From: Azorinus chamasolen
Lineage: Eukaryota > Mollusca > Bivalvia > Cardiida > Solecurtidae
Reading direction: 5' to 3'
Length of the DNA stretch: 64,000 bases
NCBI GenBank assembly: GCA_963576725.1
Contig: OY755236.1
Span: 66,265,379-66,329,378, forward strand
In this document: positions 42,701 to 57,700 of the stretch, piece after piece
Layout of the letters: each line of letters starts with the position of its first letter
How positions within the stretch are numbered: position 1 is the stretch's first letter
Program-made: the position numbers and the translations under genes
Notes under the pieces: generated by a model
Told to the model about the DNA's origin: nothing
What the model saw: only the letters and a program-made list of their open reading frames with translations
Database searches by the model: none

Positions 42701-45700
42701 ACAAAACAACAACACACCTGCCCTGCAAAGTCCCAGGTCCTAAAGTTAACCTTTTTCTTGCCAGATTTGTCTGTCAGCTGTAGATGACCTATGTCTATGC
42801 CAACAGTAGATAGTGGCTTCCCATCTTTTGTGGTTCCCTGAGCATTCTTGTCCTGCCTCTGTGTGAAGTGCTGCAATGATTGACAGTAATCCCTGACAAA
42901 AAACATAACCCTCAGGAAACTAAGTAACATTTGCCTAAACACTCTCAATGAATGTGATCAATAACCCTAAACAAGTGTTTGTACAAAGTATGTGATATTT
43001 GTCAAAATAAGGGGAAAATACTATAAAATTCATTGCAGTTCCAGGACCCATAACTCTTACCAGACACACACACACACATAATATATATTATGCACATTAA
43101 CAATCCAAAGTGACTTCATTTATCAAAATCTACTAAAACTTACAGCTATATACACTGCTTTATTCCAGGGGCCATAACTTTGGTCAGCAATTATTTGAAA
43201 TGTACAAAAAATAGGTTACACACATCTAAAATTTGATCTAAAATTTGGCCAAAACAATTTCAAGACTTAACAAAACAATATGCATTATGCATTTATTGCA
43301 CTCTTTTGCTTTTCTTGAATTTGCACACAATAAACAACAAGAGATGTTTGTAAAACATGTATACCCCCCAGACCCCCTGACCTTTGATCTAGTGACCTCA
43401 ACTATAGAGGTCATCTAGCGGTCATGACTAATCACCACAGCAACTTTGAAGATCCTAAGCCAAACCACTGATCATTTATTGATCTGAAAACTTTTCACAT
43501 ATTAAGGTCATGGTGACCTTGACCTTTGACCTAGTGACCTCAACAACTATAGGTTTCATCAAGTGGTCACAACCAAACTACCACAGCAAGTTTGAAGATC
43601 CCGAACCAAACCATTGAGCAGTTATTAATTGGAAACCATTTCATCAGTTAAGGTCATGACGACCTTGATCTTTGACCTCAAAATCAATAGGGGTCATCTA
43701 GTTGTCATGACCAACCACCACAGTAAGTTTGAAGATCCTAAGCCAAACCCTTGAGCAGTTATTGATCGGAAACCATTTCACCAGTTAAGGTCATGGTGAC
43801 CTTGACCTTTGACCTAGTGACCTAAAAAATAATAGGGGTTATCTACTGGTCATGACCAACCACCACAGCAAGTTTGAAGATCCTAAGCCAAACCCTTGAG
43901 CAGTTATTGATCGCAAACCATTTCAACAGTTAAGGTCATGGTGACCTTGACCTTTGACCTAGTTACCTAAAAAACAATAGGGCTCATCTAGTTGTCATGA
44001 CCAACCACCTAAGCAAATTTGAAGATCCTAAGCCAAACCCTTGAGCAGTTATTGATCAGAAACCATTTTACAAGTTAAGGTCATGGTGACCTTGACCTTT
44101 GACCTAGTGACCTCAAATAAAACTGGGGGCCATCGATTGTCATGACCAACTACCGCAGCAAGTTTGAAGATCCTAAGCCAAACCCTTGAGCAAGTTATTG
44201 ATCGGAAACCATTTGACCAGTTAAGAGCATGGTGACCTTGACCTTTGACCTAGTGACCTAAAAAGCAATAGGGGTCTTCTAGTGGTCATTACCAACCACC
44301 ACAGCAAATTTGAAGATCCTAGGCCAAACCCTTGAGCAGTTATTGATCGCAAACCATTTCACCCTATAAGGTCATGGTGACCTTGACCTTTGACCTAGTG
44401 ACCTAAAAAACTATAGGACTCATCTAGTTGTCATGACCAACCACCTAAGCAAATTTGAAGATCCTAAGCCAAACCCTTGAGCAGTTATTGATCAGAAACC
44501 ATTTTACCAGTTAAGGTCATGGTGACCTTGACCTTTGACCTAGTGACCTCAAAATCAATAGGGGTCATCCAGTGGTCATGACCAACTACCACAGCAAGTT
44601 TGAAGATTCTAAGCTAAACACTTGAGCAGTTATTGATCGGAAACCATTTAACCATTTAAGGTCATGGTGACCTTGACCTTTGACCTAGTGACCTCAAAAT
44701 CAATAGGGGTCATCTAGTGGTCATGACCAACCACCACAGCAAGTTTGAAGATCCCAAGCCAAACCCTTGAGCAGTTATTGATCGGAAACTATTTCACCAT
44801 TTTAGGTCATGGTGACCTTGACCTTTGACCTAGTGACCTCAAAAACAATAGGGGTCATCTACTTGTCATGACCAACCACCATAGCAAGTTTGAAGATTCT
44901 AGGCCAAGTCGTTTATTAGTTATCATTCGGAAACCATCGATCTACCGACCGACCGACATGTGCAAAGCAATATACCCCCATTTTTTCAAAAGGGGGGTAT
45001 AATTACTTCAAAATTATATAAATGAACCACATCATTGCAAAGAATTATCTGTGTACCTGATGAATATTCATGAAAGAACTAATGACATCATGAATAATTT
45101 TAGCAGAACTTTTACAACACATGCTGTTTGGCCATTGCATAAACTGTAGAATCATATCTATATAATTCCATAAGCAATCAGAGTAGACCCTGCTCTCAGA
45201 TGACTCCTTTAGAATCAGTCTAATTTGTACACCCTCTTCGAAGAAATCAAATGGCAAAGGGTTAAGGAAACACAGTACTGACCTGCCTACTTTTGTTGGA
45301 AATGCCTTTCCTGACAAGCTGCTCCAGAAGACTTGTCTTGCCAATATTGAAAGATCCAACAATCATTAGGTTCATACAATTGTATTCCTCAGACCTGCAA
45401 GAGGAAAGATAAGATCAAAGTTTAGACAATTTGTTATTTTTTACCATGTTTTCAAGTGACAAACACGGGGTTTTCCCTTGACCCCTTCAAAAAGATCAAC
45501 TCGAGGGTCCTCTTGACCCCCTCTCTATAAAGTATAGAACACACCCTCTTAATTTTGAGGGTCATTTGTAAAATTTAAGGAACATTTAAATAGAAAAAAC
45601 CCCTGCAAACAGATTTGATAGTGTAATTATGGACCTTTAAAGCATGTACCTTAATGCAAGAAAAAAGGAGTCATCTCCATTACTTTTATGCTGCATTAAC

Positions 45701-48700
45701 CCTGAACTCCATGAATATTCATATACGAAAATAATGACATCATGGATATTAATTTGATTAATTTTTATTTAAGCACATAAAATAACATAACATAACATAG
45801 CAATTGTTGGCCATGACAGAATCTGTAGAATCATATCTATCTTGTGGCATAAGCAAACAGAGCAGGCCCTAATCAGACGGCTCCTGTAGGAGACATCTGA
45901 CCTGGGTCTACTTTGTTTGCAAAGGTGTATAAAGGGAGAAAGGCGTCTTAAAGGAGTAAAGGGTTAAGCAGCCAAATGTTTTTAAACCTTTATCTGACAT
46001 CTTTGCAAACAGAGTAAACCCAGATCAGACAGCTCATGTACGCTCTGTTGTTTAGTTGTGGAATAATATCCAATTCTTCTGTGTCTTTCATAGCAACAAC
46101 TTCCAGAGTTTGTATGTAATTATAAAGGTGACTGCTTAATGCAGAGTGGAAGACTTTCACCATGCATTAAGCTGCCACCTGTCTTAAAAAAGTGATTACA
46201 GTGCTCCCTCTTGTAATAGGGAGGGAAAATCAAACATAATTAGCTTGTTTGCAGATCCCCAGATACGGTGTATTTCAACACTAAAACCGTTATGCCCCAA
46301 TCAAACCCTATGTTGTGACCACTATTTAGAATCATCACTTTGTGACGATTCTAAAGAGTGGTCACATCATAGGGTTTGATTTGGGCATAAAAAGAATATG
46401 ATGGGAAAAGGTTGTTTCTGGAGCCTTGTTGTTTCGGAAACAGTGACATGCGTTGTTGTAAGGAGGGAATCGTTATTGAGAGGGCCATTGTAGGGAGGGA
46501 GCACTGTGCAATATATGAGTTCAGATTAATAAGGGTTTACTGTAAATGTATTTCATTCAGAAAAAAGGGTTCCCCTTTGGTATCAGAATGAAAAATTTCA
46601 GTCACATCATGTCCTTTCATACAAATGATATTAACTCTTTCACTGCCAATGTCACATCTGTGATTACCTACAATGTGGATCCAGATGAGACTCCAATAAA
46701 ACTGGGCATCTCATCAGAATCCAAACTGTTGGTTACTCTGTTAATGTTTTTGAAAGAAAAGGAGAAAAAATAAACAAACCAAAATTGTAGCAGATGACAA
46801 ATTTGGCAATAAAAGAGTCCTAAATATATTACACCTAGGATACTCTAAAGTATCCTAAGCAATACAGTTAGAGCACAGTAATTTGCTTTGTACAAGATTG
46901 AAACCAACATAAAGAGAACTTACTCTTCCAGTACTGATCTCAGGAAGCCTGTGATGTCTTGGGCCCGGTCTGCTGCCCCTTTGATAATGTCCTGGATAGG
47001 ACCTGCTATGGGACACATTTCAACTTCTATCCTCTGAAGACTTTCTAACAAGCCAAGACTCAATGGAAGCTATATTGTAACACATCAAAAAGACTAATAA
47101 GAACTGTCACTGTTAAAAACATTCCAAGTGTAAGGATTTAACCATTAAATATGACCTTGACCTTAGAGCTGGGGACTTGTACATGTACACTAAAATTGTC
47201 TTATCCCTATACCCAATATATAAGCCTTTTGAAGCAAACAGAGTAAACCGATACCCGATTGCTACTGAAATAATATAGATCTGATTCCACAGAATCTGCT
47301 ATGATAAACTACTCAACAGGTTTTTGTTAACCCTTCTCTTGCTGAATTTTAAAATACATTTCTCCTTCTTAACCCCTGCCCTTTTGTATAATTACATATA
47401 TCTTCACTGTGTACAAGTATATCGCTGTGCAATCACTGCTCTGGAGTGCATTGGTTGCACAATCAACTTGTAAATAGTGCAGACCCTGATGAGACAGCTC
47501 CTGCAGGAGCTGTCTCATCTGGGTCTTCACTATTTACAGGTAGGTATATTGATGTGATTAACTAATTCTAAGAGCACTGATGACAGGTCTACATGCTTCG
47601 TGAAAATACTGAAAGTTGTTACAAAGTCTCTTTAATTCCTCTACTTTTTATATTAAACATTTGGATCAATTTTGACATTTTTAAGAGTAACTGGCTTCCA
47701 TTAAAACCTGGCTTTACTCTACACTCCTGGAATATTCATGTAAGAATTAATGACTTAATTAGCTTAATTTATAATGGCATAAGAACAAGAGTTTTTGGCC
47801 ATGGCAGAAACTATAGAATCAGATCTATATTACTTAATGTGTAAACAGAGAAGACCCCGATCACAGAGCTCCTAAAGGTGTCATTTGAATTTGGTCAGTT
47901 CTATATAAAAAGGCATTAAATAGTGAATATATGGAGTGATGGAGTCTAAACACAAGAGCACCGCAAGCGGGTGCCAACGCTCGTCTGTCATCATTGTCAA
48001 GATGAACATGCATACCAAAAATGAAGGTTTTAAATGAAAAATTGAAGAAGTTATGGTCAATGTTAAGATTTCAGACGACAACGACGATGCAGACGTCGGA
48101 GTTACGACAATAGCTCGTGATTTCTTCGAAACAGATGAGCTAAAAATGACTGCTTAATACTTTCCCTGTTGCATATTCGTGTAAGAAACAATGCATTGTG
48201 AATATTAATTAGATTATTTTTGATAATGGCAGATGACTGGATGTTTTGTTTGAGGCAAAAACTGTAGAATCAGATCTACATGTATATAACACCATAAGCA
48301 AACAGAGCAGACCCTGATCAGATAGCTCCTACAGGAAGCAAACAGAGCAGACCCTGATCAGACAGCTCCTACAGGAAGCAAACAGCAGACCCTGATCAGA
48401 CAGCTCCTACAGGAGGCAAACAGAGGAGACCCTGATCAGACAGCTCCTACAGGAGCCATCTCATCTACTCTTATTTGCAAATGCGTGAAAAGACTTTGAT
48501 ATGAGGACTAAAACTTTTGTCTGGCAAGAAGCTCCATTTTGGTCAGTTTTAACTTCACTTCCAAGAAAACATGGACCAGCCCCACACATGTGCCAGTATC
48601 TTTCCATGTGGTCTTACCTGTATGCATTGTGAGTATTTATGGTCAACTTCGACATACATTTTCAAACAGAATGGAACCTGATTAAATGCTATTAATAAAG

Positions 48701-51700
48701 TCATTTGGCATCTCATCTGGGCTCACTGTACAAAATTTAATCAGATTTCAACAACTCACCTCCTTCAGGTTGCTATTTTTCTTCAGGCTGAATATCCTCA
48801 GCTGTTTCTGTTCACCTATTTCCTCTGGTAATGACATCAAGTTGTTCATGTCCACTGACAGGCTTATCAGGTTTGGGTACAGCAGCTTGCCTTGTAGGTT
48901 CTGGGCTGCATTCTCCTTTTCAACCAACTTGTAAAAAATGTCATACTCTAACCCTTTTGTAACTCTTTACTCCAGAGATATCAAAGGACCAGATAAGATG
49001 CGTAAATTAAAAACATATGCAAAAATAATTCCTTATTTCTCCATCAAGCCTTATGTTGTGACCATTCTTTAGAATTGTCTCTTCGAAATGATTCTATAGA
49101 TTGGTCACAATATAGGGTTTGGTGGAGATATAACGAACTAATTAATTGAAAATGTATCTTTATCTATTGCTCTGGATATGCCTTTTTAACCCATTACCTC
49201 ATAGGCTATTTTTAGATACAACCACTTTGAAAAGATCTACCGAAAAGGAGCATTAACTAGAGAAAAAGAAAATTTAAGAATTTTTCAGTTTGAAACCATT
49301 GTGGTAAATAGAGCATTTGCTCCTATAGGAGCAAATACTCTATTTATCACAATGGTTAAAGTGACTTTTACAGAGTCGTCCAAAGTCGTCAATATGAGGG
49401 AATGGGTTAATATGATAGTCTCTACTTGCAACATGTTTAAAAATGTCTGAAAATTAAACAAATCATTTGTTTATAGGATGAAAAGAAGTATATCAAAAGG
49501 AAACCAATAAAATAATTGATAAACACTGACTAAGACAAAACTTTCATGTGTTTGATATCCAAGACCCCAATGATATTCGGTTATGTTTTGATATTTATTG
49601 GGCTTGTGTTTTAGTATTGTAACTATTCAAAATAGACTGATAATATTTTGATGTACAACACGTCAATGTTTATAATTTAATTGAAAATACATGTACGTGT
49701 TTATTGTAAAGACCTCATGGTTGATTATTACTGCTTCTACTCACTGCCAAACTTTGTACTTATATAAACCCAGTACTTCATTAGTGTTTTCTATCCATTA
49801 TAAGTATCATTCAATTTAAACGGTTTATAGGTTAAACCTTGTGTTATTAATTACATGTAGATGTGTTTGTGAAACACTATGGCCTAAACAGGTACTTTGA
49901 CCAATATTTTGACCTTTCACCTTTAAGAGTGACCTAAACTTTCACATGGAACCCCTTAACCCTTTACCTGATAGAAGCGGCTTTTAGCGTGTTTGATTTA
50001 TTCCTCCGCTGAAGAAAATAGTTCCAATTCATACAGTCATGAACATATTGCATAATAAATATTTTCTATATCCTAGTAGGTGGTAGATTAAAGCAGGCTG
50101 AAAGTAAAGCAGAATGCGCCTTAAGGCGCATTCTGCTTTACTTTCAACCTGCTTTAAGTGGTCATATGTCTTGAAAACTAGAAACAGGCTATTGGGTAAA
50201 GGGTTAAACATTCCAGTTTCATCAGATGAGTATTTCATGCCATGAATAAAGTATATCTATAAAAGTTATGACCAAGGTAAAAGTTTCAGACAGATAGACA
50301 AACAGATCAATGGACAGACAAAACACAATATGCCTTAAGTTATCAAATATAAAACAAGATTTGCTTTTGCTATTGCAAAAAGTAAAAACTCAGGTGTGTA
50401 ACAAGTAGGAAAACAGAACAGACCCTGATCAGATAGCTCCTTCAGAAACTGTTTGATCTAGGTCAGTTATGTTTGCAAAGGTGTAAAAGAGGGTAAAACC
50501 ATAAAACTGAGATTAACCTTTTCCCTGTTCCAAGTTCATTACAAATTTCAGTATCTTCTGAACAAATTCATGGACAAATATTTATAATGAAGTATGAAAG
50601 GTGGAAAATTGTAACCATTTTTGAAAGTAAAGAAACAGATATATCAAATTCCATTAGCAAACAGAGCAGACCCTGGTCCTACAGGAGCTGTCTGATCTGG
50701 GTATACTCTGTTTGCAAATGTGTGAAAATGCATTTATATGAAGGAAAGGGTTAAAGCCATCACTGAAGGAGATTAATATAAAATAAAGTTTGATGATAAT
50801 ACAGCCAAAACTGTAGCAAAAATTCACTCCAATAACAATGATAACAACAAGCCACAAGCTGACTTCTATGTACAATGTATCTACATGTGTATCCAATTTC
50901 ATTTATGAGGGTACACAAAAATAACAAACATCCTTTACTCCATAAATATGCCCTTTAATGGCTTTGCAAACAGAGTAGATCCTATAGTAGTAGACTGATC
51001 AGGGTCTACTCTGTTTGCTTGTGGAATTATATAAATCCTATTTTGGTACAAAACTGTGTTCATATGCTATTATAAAAGTTCATCTAATTAATATTCATGA
51101 TGTCATTATTAAATACTGACACTTACACTTGTCTGGCTGTTTACCATGGAGCTCATCAACTCTTTGGTGGACAGTAGGACAAGGGAGGTAAGCTTGTTCC
51201 AGGAGAGGTCCAAGGTCTCCAGGCTCTCCAGCTTAGAATGGTTCCTATTTCCACACAGCAAAGACAACCCATACAAACTGTGGTGGCTGGAACCAGCCAT
51301 TTCTTCTCTGAAAAGAACATGTCAGACCTGATAAAAAGATATTATAACTTTAATTTAACATTCAGCAAAATTGTGTTATGCATAAATAGTACATGTACCA
51401 ACAACTACATCTGTCTGTTGCTTGATCAAGCAAGTAATGTCTGTAAAACGTGTATCCATTCATGGCAGTCAGCCTATAATTTTGACTTTTGACGTCAAAG
51501 TGTGAAAATGACATGAAAATGGTACCACTCGAAAGATGCAGTTTCATGCGATGGGTATGCATGCCAAGTAGGAATTCTATATCCCTAATAGTTCAATAGT
51601 TATGGTCAAAGTTACTGTTCTAGAATCATGCCCTTTATCCTTGATGTTTGACCTTGACATTGCCTTCTGACTCAAACCTCTTAAGGGATCATCTACTCAT

Positions 51701-54700
51701 CATGTCAAATCTCAATATAAAAAGATATACTGTAGGTGAAAAGCTTGAAGAATTACTGATCAGAAACCTATTGCTCAAAAACCATTTGGTCTACAGACAG
51801 ACTACTGACATGCACAAAATAATAAACCATCCCTTTTGTGGGGCTGTGATGGGGGCGTTCTGAACATGATTTCCTAAAAAACAAATAAACTGCAAGAACA
51901 GGAAGAGATTAAAGTTGAGAGACATATGCCAAAATAGAGAAAGACAAAATAACTGACATAAAATGAATGTGGCAATAAAACTGACTGAGATAAGGAGTCT
52001 TGGACCGAAAAAATACTGTTGACAGAATTATTGAGGCAATGTCAGATATTTGTAAACAGACAGCGAACAAAAGGGAAAAACATGTATAAAAGACACTCAA
52101 ACACAGATAAACAGGGACATATGGCAGGGACTGAAATCAACAGGCAATCCCCAACTTGTCATATATGCCTCAATTTTGACTAAGTCAAGGACTATAACTC
52201 TGTGGTTGTTTGTCAAATACTAAAACTAAGGCTCACAACTTCTTATCCCAACACATATTTGAAAAGTTTGATCACTCTATGTCCATTATCAAAGAAGCAG
52301 TGTGCTTCACAAGATGTTTGGGATGTACAGATGTAGGGAAATTTGGAAGCATTATGGATGGACAAACAAGAGCAATCCTATGTGCCTTCTCCACCAGTAA
52401 GGATGTAAAAGGATAGTGAAACAAGTAAAGCAGACAAAGTGAGAAGGAAAAAAGCGCCAGTTGCAGAGATAGAAACATTGAAAAAAGATGAAAGGGACAA
52501 AGTCAGTGACAAGCAATGACAAATAACTCTTTTCCCTTCAAGAAAATAAATCTTAGTAAGAAAAATTGCCATCATGAATATTAGTTAGATGATTTTTTTA
52601 ATTGCCTCACAAACAAGGGAATATCTTAAACTATAGAATAATCTCTATATTACATGTATTTCATTGGCCTCACAGAGCAGACCCTAGTTACTTACTCAGG
52701 GCAAAAACATTTTGGTGGAAATTCCTCCTGCCAATCTGACATGCTCTCTATCTGGTTGTGTGACAGGTCAAGTGTTTTGAGTCGTTTAGGGTACCCAGAT
52801 AGGCAGCCAAGGGTAGCGAGCTTATTGTAAGACAACTCCAGTGTTTCAAGTTGTGGGCAACAGCAGGACAAAAACTCTGGATATTGTTTTATTTGATTGT
52901 GACATAGTTTCAATGTGGTTAAACCCTTGTGCTTGTTCTCTGAGGCGCCAGCGGCCTTGTCAGATATAACAATCTTGTCGACCCAGTGACTAGCCCTCAG
53001 TGTGCTCATGTTTTTGTCTTTCACTTTTTGTCCACTGCTTGTGTTTGACTGCAAACTTGTTGGGTCATCCTCAAAGTCTATATCTGTCAGGTCCACAATC
53101 TCTTCCTTCCTTTCACTGACGATTGTCCAGACGGGAGCTGGAAGACTCTCTAGCTTGTTATGACTGACATCAAGCATTTTCATGTTTACTGCCTCCCATA
53201 CAGTTGATGGAAGGTAAAGAATTTCATTGTTGCTTGCATTCAAATACCTCAAGTATGGCAGAGTGAATATATACTCTGGCACAGTTTTCAATTTGTTGTT
53301 CTGAATGCTCAATTCTTCCAGCACTTGACAATCCAAGCAAAAGTTTCGAAGTGTTGGGAACTCGGATATATGATTATTTGAAGCATTCAATATGACCAGA
53401 GATGGTAGCTGAAGTAGAGAAGTTGGAATCATCATCAAATTGTTGTACGATACATCAATACGTGTTACAGCAAACAGCGGTATTCTTGAATTCACATTTG
53501 TCATCAAAGGGTTGTGAATATTTGCAACACAGTTCAGCCAAGTAGGTTCAACACTTGACAAAACCTTTAGATTTTGCCATCTTACGTTCACAGCTTTTGT
53601 TGGAAATACATTCATGTATCTTGGGTCAGTAGCAGGCATTTTTTCTATATCTTCTGAGTCCATAAATGATGTTGCATATTCTTTCTTCATGAGATTTTTA
53701 TTCACACCATACTGTTTGTCTTCACTTGCTTTATACTTGAGCAAATGTGGAATAAAATGTGTCTTTTGTCTGCATGCTTCCTCCAGTGCCTTATTATCAA
53801 TGTCTTCTACACCATGCTGAAGTAGTTTGTCTAACATCAGCAAATCATCATTCTTTACTGCTAGAAGCAACAATGCTGAATAGCTGTCCTCACCAATCTT
53901 TTCTGTTAAGTGTAGATCTGCCCCTCTTTGGGCTAACAGGCTTACAATGTTATGATGTCCATTTTCAACAGCAATGTATACACAGGAGTTTGAGAAATGA
54001 TTTGACCCTTGAACTCTAACAGGTCTATACACTATAGTGTCTTCACTACTTATCCTCACACCTCCAGAATCTGTTGGCTTAGTTATTTCTTCCACCTGTA
54101 CAGGCTTAAAGTCTATTTCATGGCCCTGCTCTGAGTCTTGTGTGCTATCACCACTCTGATCAGATATGACTGAGGACTTAGAACTCAGTAACTCTTTGTT
54201 AATTGACAAACGCTTATCCAGCTGTCGTCCTTTCACTGTAAAGTTCAACAGATATTCCACTAGTGAGTCATTCCCATTTTCACACGCCAGATACAAAGGT
54301 GTTTTACCATCAATTGTTCTGCTATTCAGAAGGGTCACCATTTTGTACTGAACAGCCTCAGCTTCATTAAACAATGATATGTACATGTGTTTGGGATAGT
54401 CCCATTCAATCAGACACTTAGCAATAGGCAGGGACCCAGTTATACATGCTATATGGAGAGCAGTCTGGTTCCTGTCATATTCAAGGTTGCAATATTCTGG
54501 AAACTTCTGGAAAATACAAATAAACAATTTAGCAATTCATCCTTTAACCCTAATGGCATATATGTTCCATAAGCAAACAGAGAAGCTCCCTTATCAGATG
54601 GCTCCTATAGGAGCTGTCTGACCTGGGTCTTCTCTGTTTGCAAAGATGTAGAAAGGTGTATTTATAGAGTAAAGGGTTAAGCTTAAAGTGTGATAAAAGA

Positions 54701-57700
54701 GATAAACTAGGCATAGCATATCCAAGGAGTGAGCCAACTCACATCCCTGCAAATAAACAATATCTCCTTCTATAATGGGTTTATAAACTGGGTCCAATAT
54801 TCTGCATTACAATGTCATTGAATTTTGTACTTTTGATTTGATTAGTTACGGAACTGATAAGTATTATAAATATCAAATTAAGTTATATATTATATATCAT
54901 AATTTGTAGATTCATCCCTTTACTCCATGAATATTCACGGCAGACTCAGACCCCCCCCCCACACACACACCATTATGAACATCAAAGAACTAATCGTTTT
55001 GTATTGTTATGTTATATAAAATAAATGAATACATACAGTAAAACTTCTAAACCAGAATTCTAGTAGAGAAGAATTAAAATTTTAGGCAGGTGGCTGCTAA
55101 GTGCAGGGTGAAAGCCATGTAGAAAGCTTCTAGCCAAGCTCTCTGCATGACCCTCACTCTGCATTAAGCTGCCACCTGTCTCCAAGACCGACATATATAC
55201 TAAATTGAACATCCCCTTTAGAGCGGTTTTACAGTATAGAATCTGGGTCCATGCTTATAAAGCTTTTAGTTGAGTCTGAGTTTCATTCTCAAGCTTTTGA
55301 TTGGTCAGATTTGAGTTCTCAAGCTTTTGATTGGTCAGATTTGAGCCAAAGGCTCAAATCTGACCAATCAAAAACTTGAGAACGAAACTCAGACTCAACT
55401 AAAAGCTTTATAAGCATGGACCCAGATCTAAGATATTCTATACACAACCAGAGCAGACCCTGCTCAGATGGCTCCTACTAAAAGGCGTCTCTAAGGAGAA
55501 TTAATTGTTCAGATAAGAAAAAGCTTCTGTGACAACTAGAACAAATGAGCTGACCAAAGTTGGTGTTCTGACACTTACACACCTAAATCATGTTTATGTA
55601 CCTGAGAGATCTCAGCAGTATGTACACAGTTATTATCATGGTTTAGTTTTAACTTGTAAACTCCAATGATCCAACCAATGGAACATACACAAATCAATCA
55701 ATGTCGATGTCAAAGGTTTCACCACCATAATGAAAATATTTCTTTTTCAGACCCCCCTGACATGAACAGCATTATGAACGAGTGCAATTTGACCATGGCA
55801 AAAACTAAAGAAACAAATCTATTCTATTTCTAAGCAAACAAAGTAGACCCTGATCAGACATTTCCTATAGAAGCCATCTGATCTGGGTCTACCCTGAATG
55901 CCAAATAGTCAAAAGACTTCTTTATGAGGTAAAGGGCAAAATAATGTACATAGGGGTCTTTACAGCTGGTTGCTGTTGAATATACAAAGTGGAAAGGTCC
56001 ATTAGTGTTTAACTATAGAATTCATTCAGAATGAAAGCATTAAAACTGCTTGAGAATTTTAAATTACAAACAGTGCAGATTAGAGTCAGATGGCCACTCT
56101 AGTAGCCTTCTGATCAGGGTCTACAGTTTGCAAGAGGCAGTAAACTAGTTTCTTGCTTCAAGGGGTTATCAATGGGTCAAAGGCAGAACCAAACTAATGC
56201 TGAAGGTTGCCTAAACCTTCCTAAGGGAGGTTTCTGTAATAACTTTCCTCCTGTATTAAAGTTAATACCTGCCATAGCCTTTTATACCATGAATGTTCAT
56301 GTAAGAAATAAATATATCATAAATATTAATTAAATTATTTTTATAACGGCACATAAATACAGGAAATTTTTGAAATGGCATAAACTGTAGAATCAGGCCT
56401 ATATTTTTTTGTAATTTCTACAGGAGCTGTTTGACATTGGTCTACTCTGTTTGCAAAGGTATCTAAATGCATCTCTATGAGGTAAAGGGTTAAAGACCCA
56501 GAATTAAACTCGTTTTGAGTTGTCATCAGGGCTCAGAATACAGGGTGATTTAGGAGAACAAGTATCCCTTACCAAGCTCACTTCTTTCTATTTTGAGCAG
56601 AGGGTAAGTTTAAATATATAAAACATACTGGTCCAGACACTAATCAGGACCAAAACTTCTCCCTGAAACCCACTAAACTTGCTCCAGTTTGGCCTGGTTA
56701 TTGTAGAAAGATTGTAGTGTATTACCTGCAATAAGAGTTTGACAATCTCCAGGTGGCCTCCCTCCACAGCCTTGTGCAGTACAGATGGACTCTGTTTGAG
56801 GACAGTCACAGTCTTGAGAAGCTCTGACATTATCTCTGTGTGGCCTTTCTCTGCAGCTCTGTAAATACAGTTTATCCTTAACCCACTACTCCATAAACAC
56901 GCCTTTCTACACTTCTCTATAAACACACCTTTCTACGCTTTTGAAAACAGAGCAGACCCTGATCAGACAGCTCCTACAGGAGCTGTCTGATCTGGGTCTG
57001 CTGTTTGTTTATGAAATTAATAAAGTTACGATTCTATATTTTCTGTCAAAGTCCAAATTGTTTGTACTCATATGCCATTATAACAACAAATCTAATAAAT
57101 ATTCATGATGTCATTATTTCTTTCATGATTATTCATGGAGTAAAGGATTGAATCCTTTACCAGATGAATATTTATGTCAGAAATAAGGACTTTAAGAATA
57201 TTGATTATCTGTTGTAACCCATTCCCTCATATTGACGCTATTTGACGCCTCTGTAAAAGTCACTTTCCATTGTGATAAATAGAGCATTTGCTCCATAGGA
57301 GCAAATGCTCTATTTATAACAATGGTTTCAAAATTATACAATTCTAAAGTTTTCCTTTTCTCCATTAATGCTCCTTTTGTGTAGATTTATTTAAAGAGGT
57401 AGGATCTAAAAATAGCTTATGAGGTAATGGGTTAATAATTGCGGTATGAATAATGAAATTATTTGTATAGGAAGAACTGTCAACTCATAACTATATCAGT
57501 TCATAGGCAGACCAGATCAGGAGCCATCTGGTCTGGGTCTGGTCTGTTGGCAAAGGTGTCAAAAGATGTCTTTATCAGGTGAAGAGTTCAATATCTACAT
57601 GTGTTTCTGTGTATTTTAGTATTCTAAAAGATTCTACTTCAATTTAAACTAAATTTAATTCTTTTCCACAACACAATCAAAGTGTCAAGTGCCAACAAAT

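Noticed and set aside
42871..42892. Longer exon 8 using the upstream TTTGTCAG acceptor
   Set aside because: It has a better pyrimidine tract but gives the wrong frame from the only in-phase donor of exon 7, whereas the shorter exon joins perfectly into PLSTVGIDIG.
53614..54572. Several plus-strand open readings of 60-86 codons
   Set aside because: Antisense shadows of the ANK-LRR exon.
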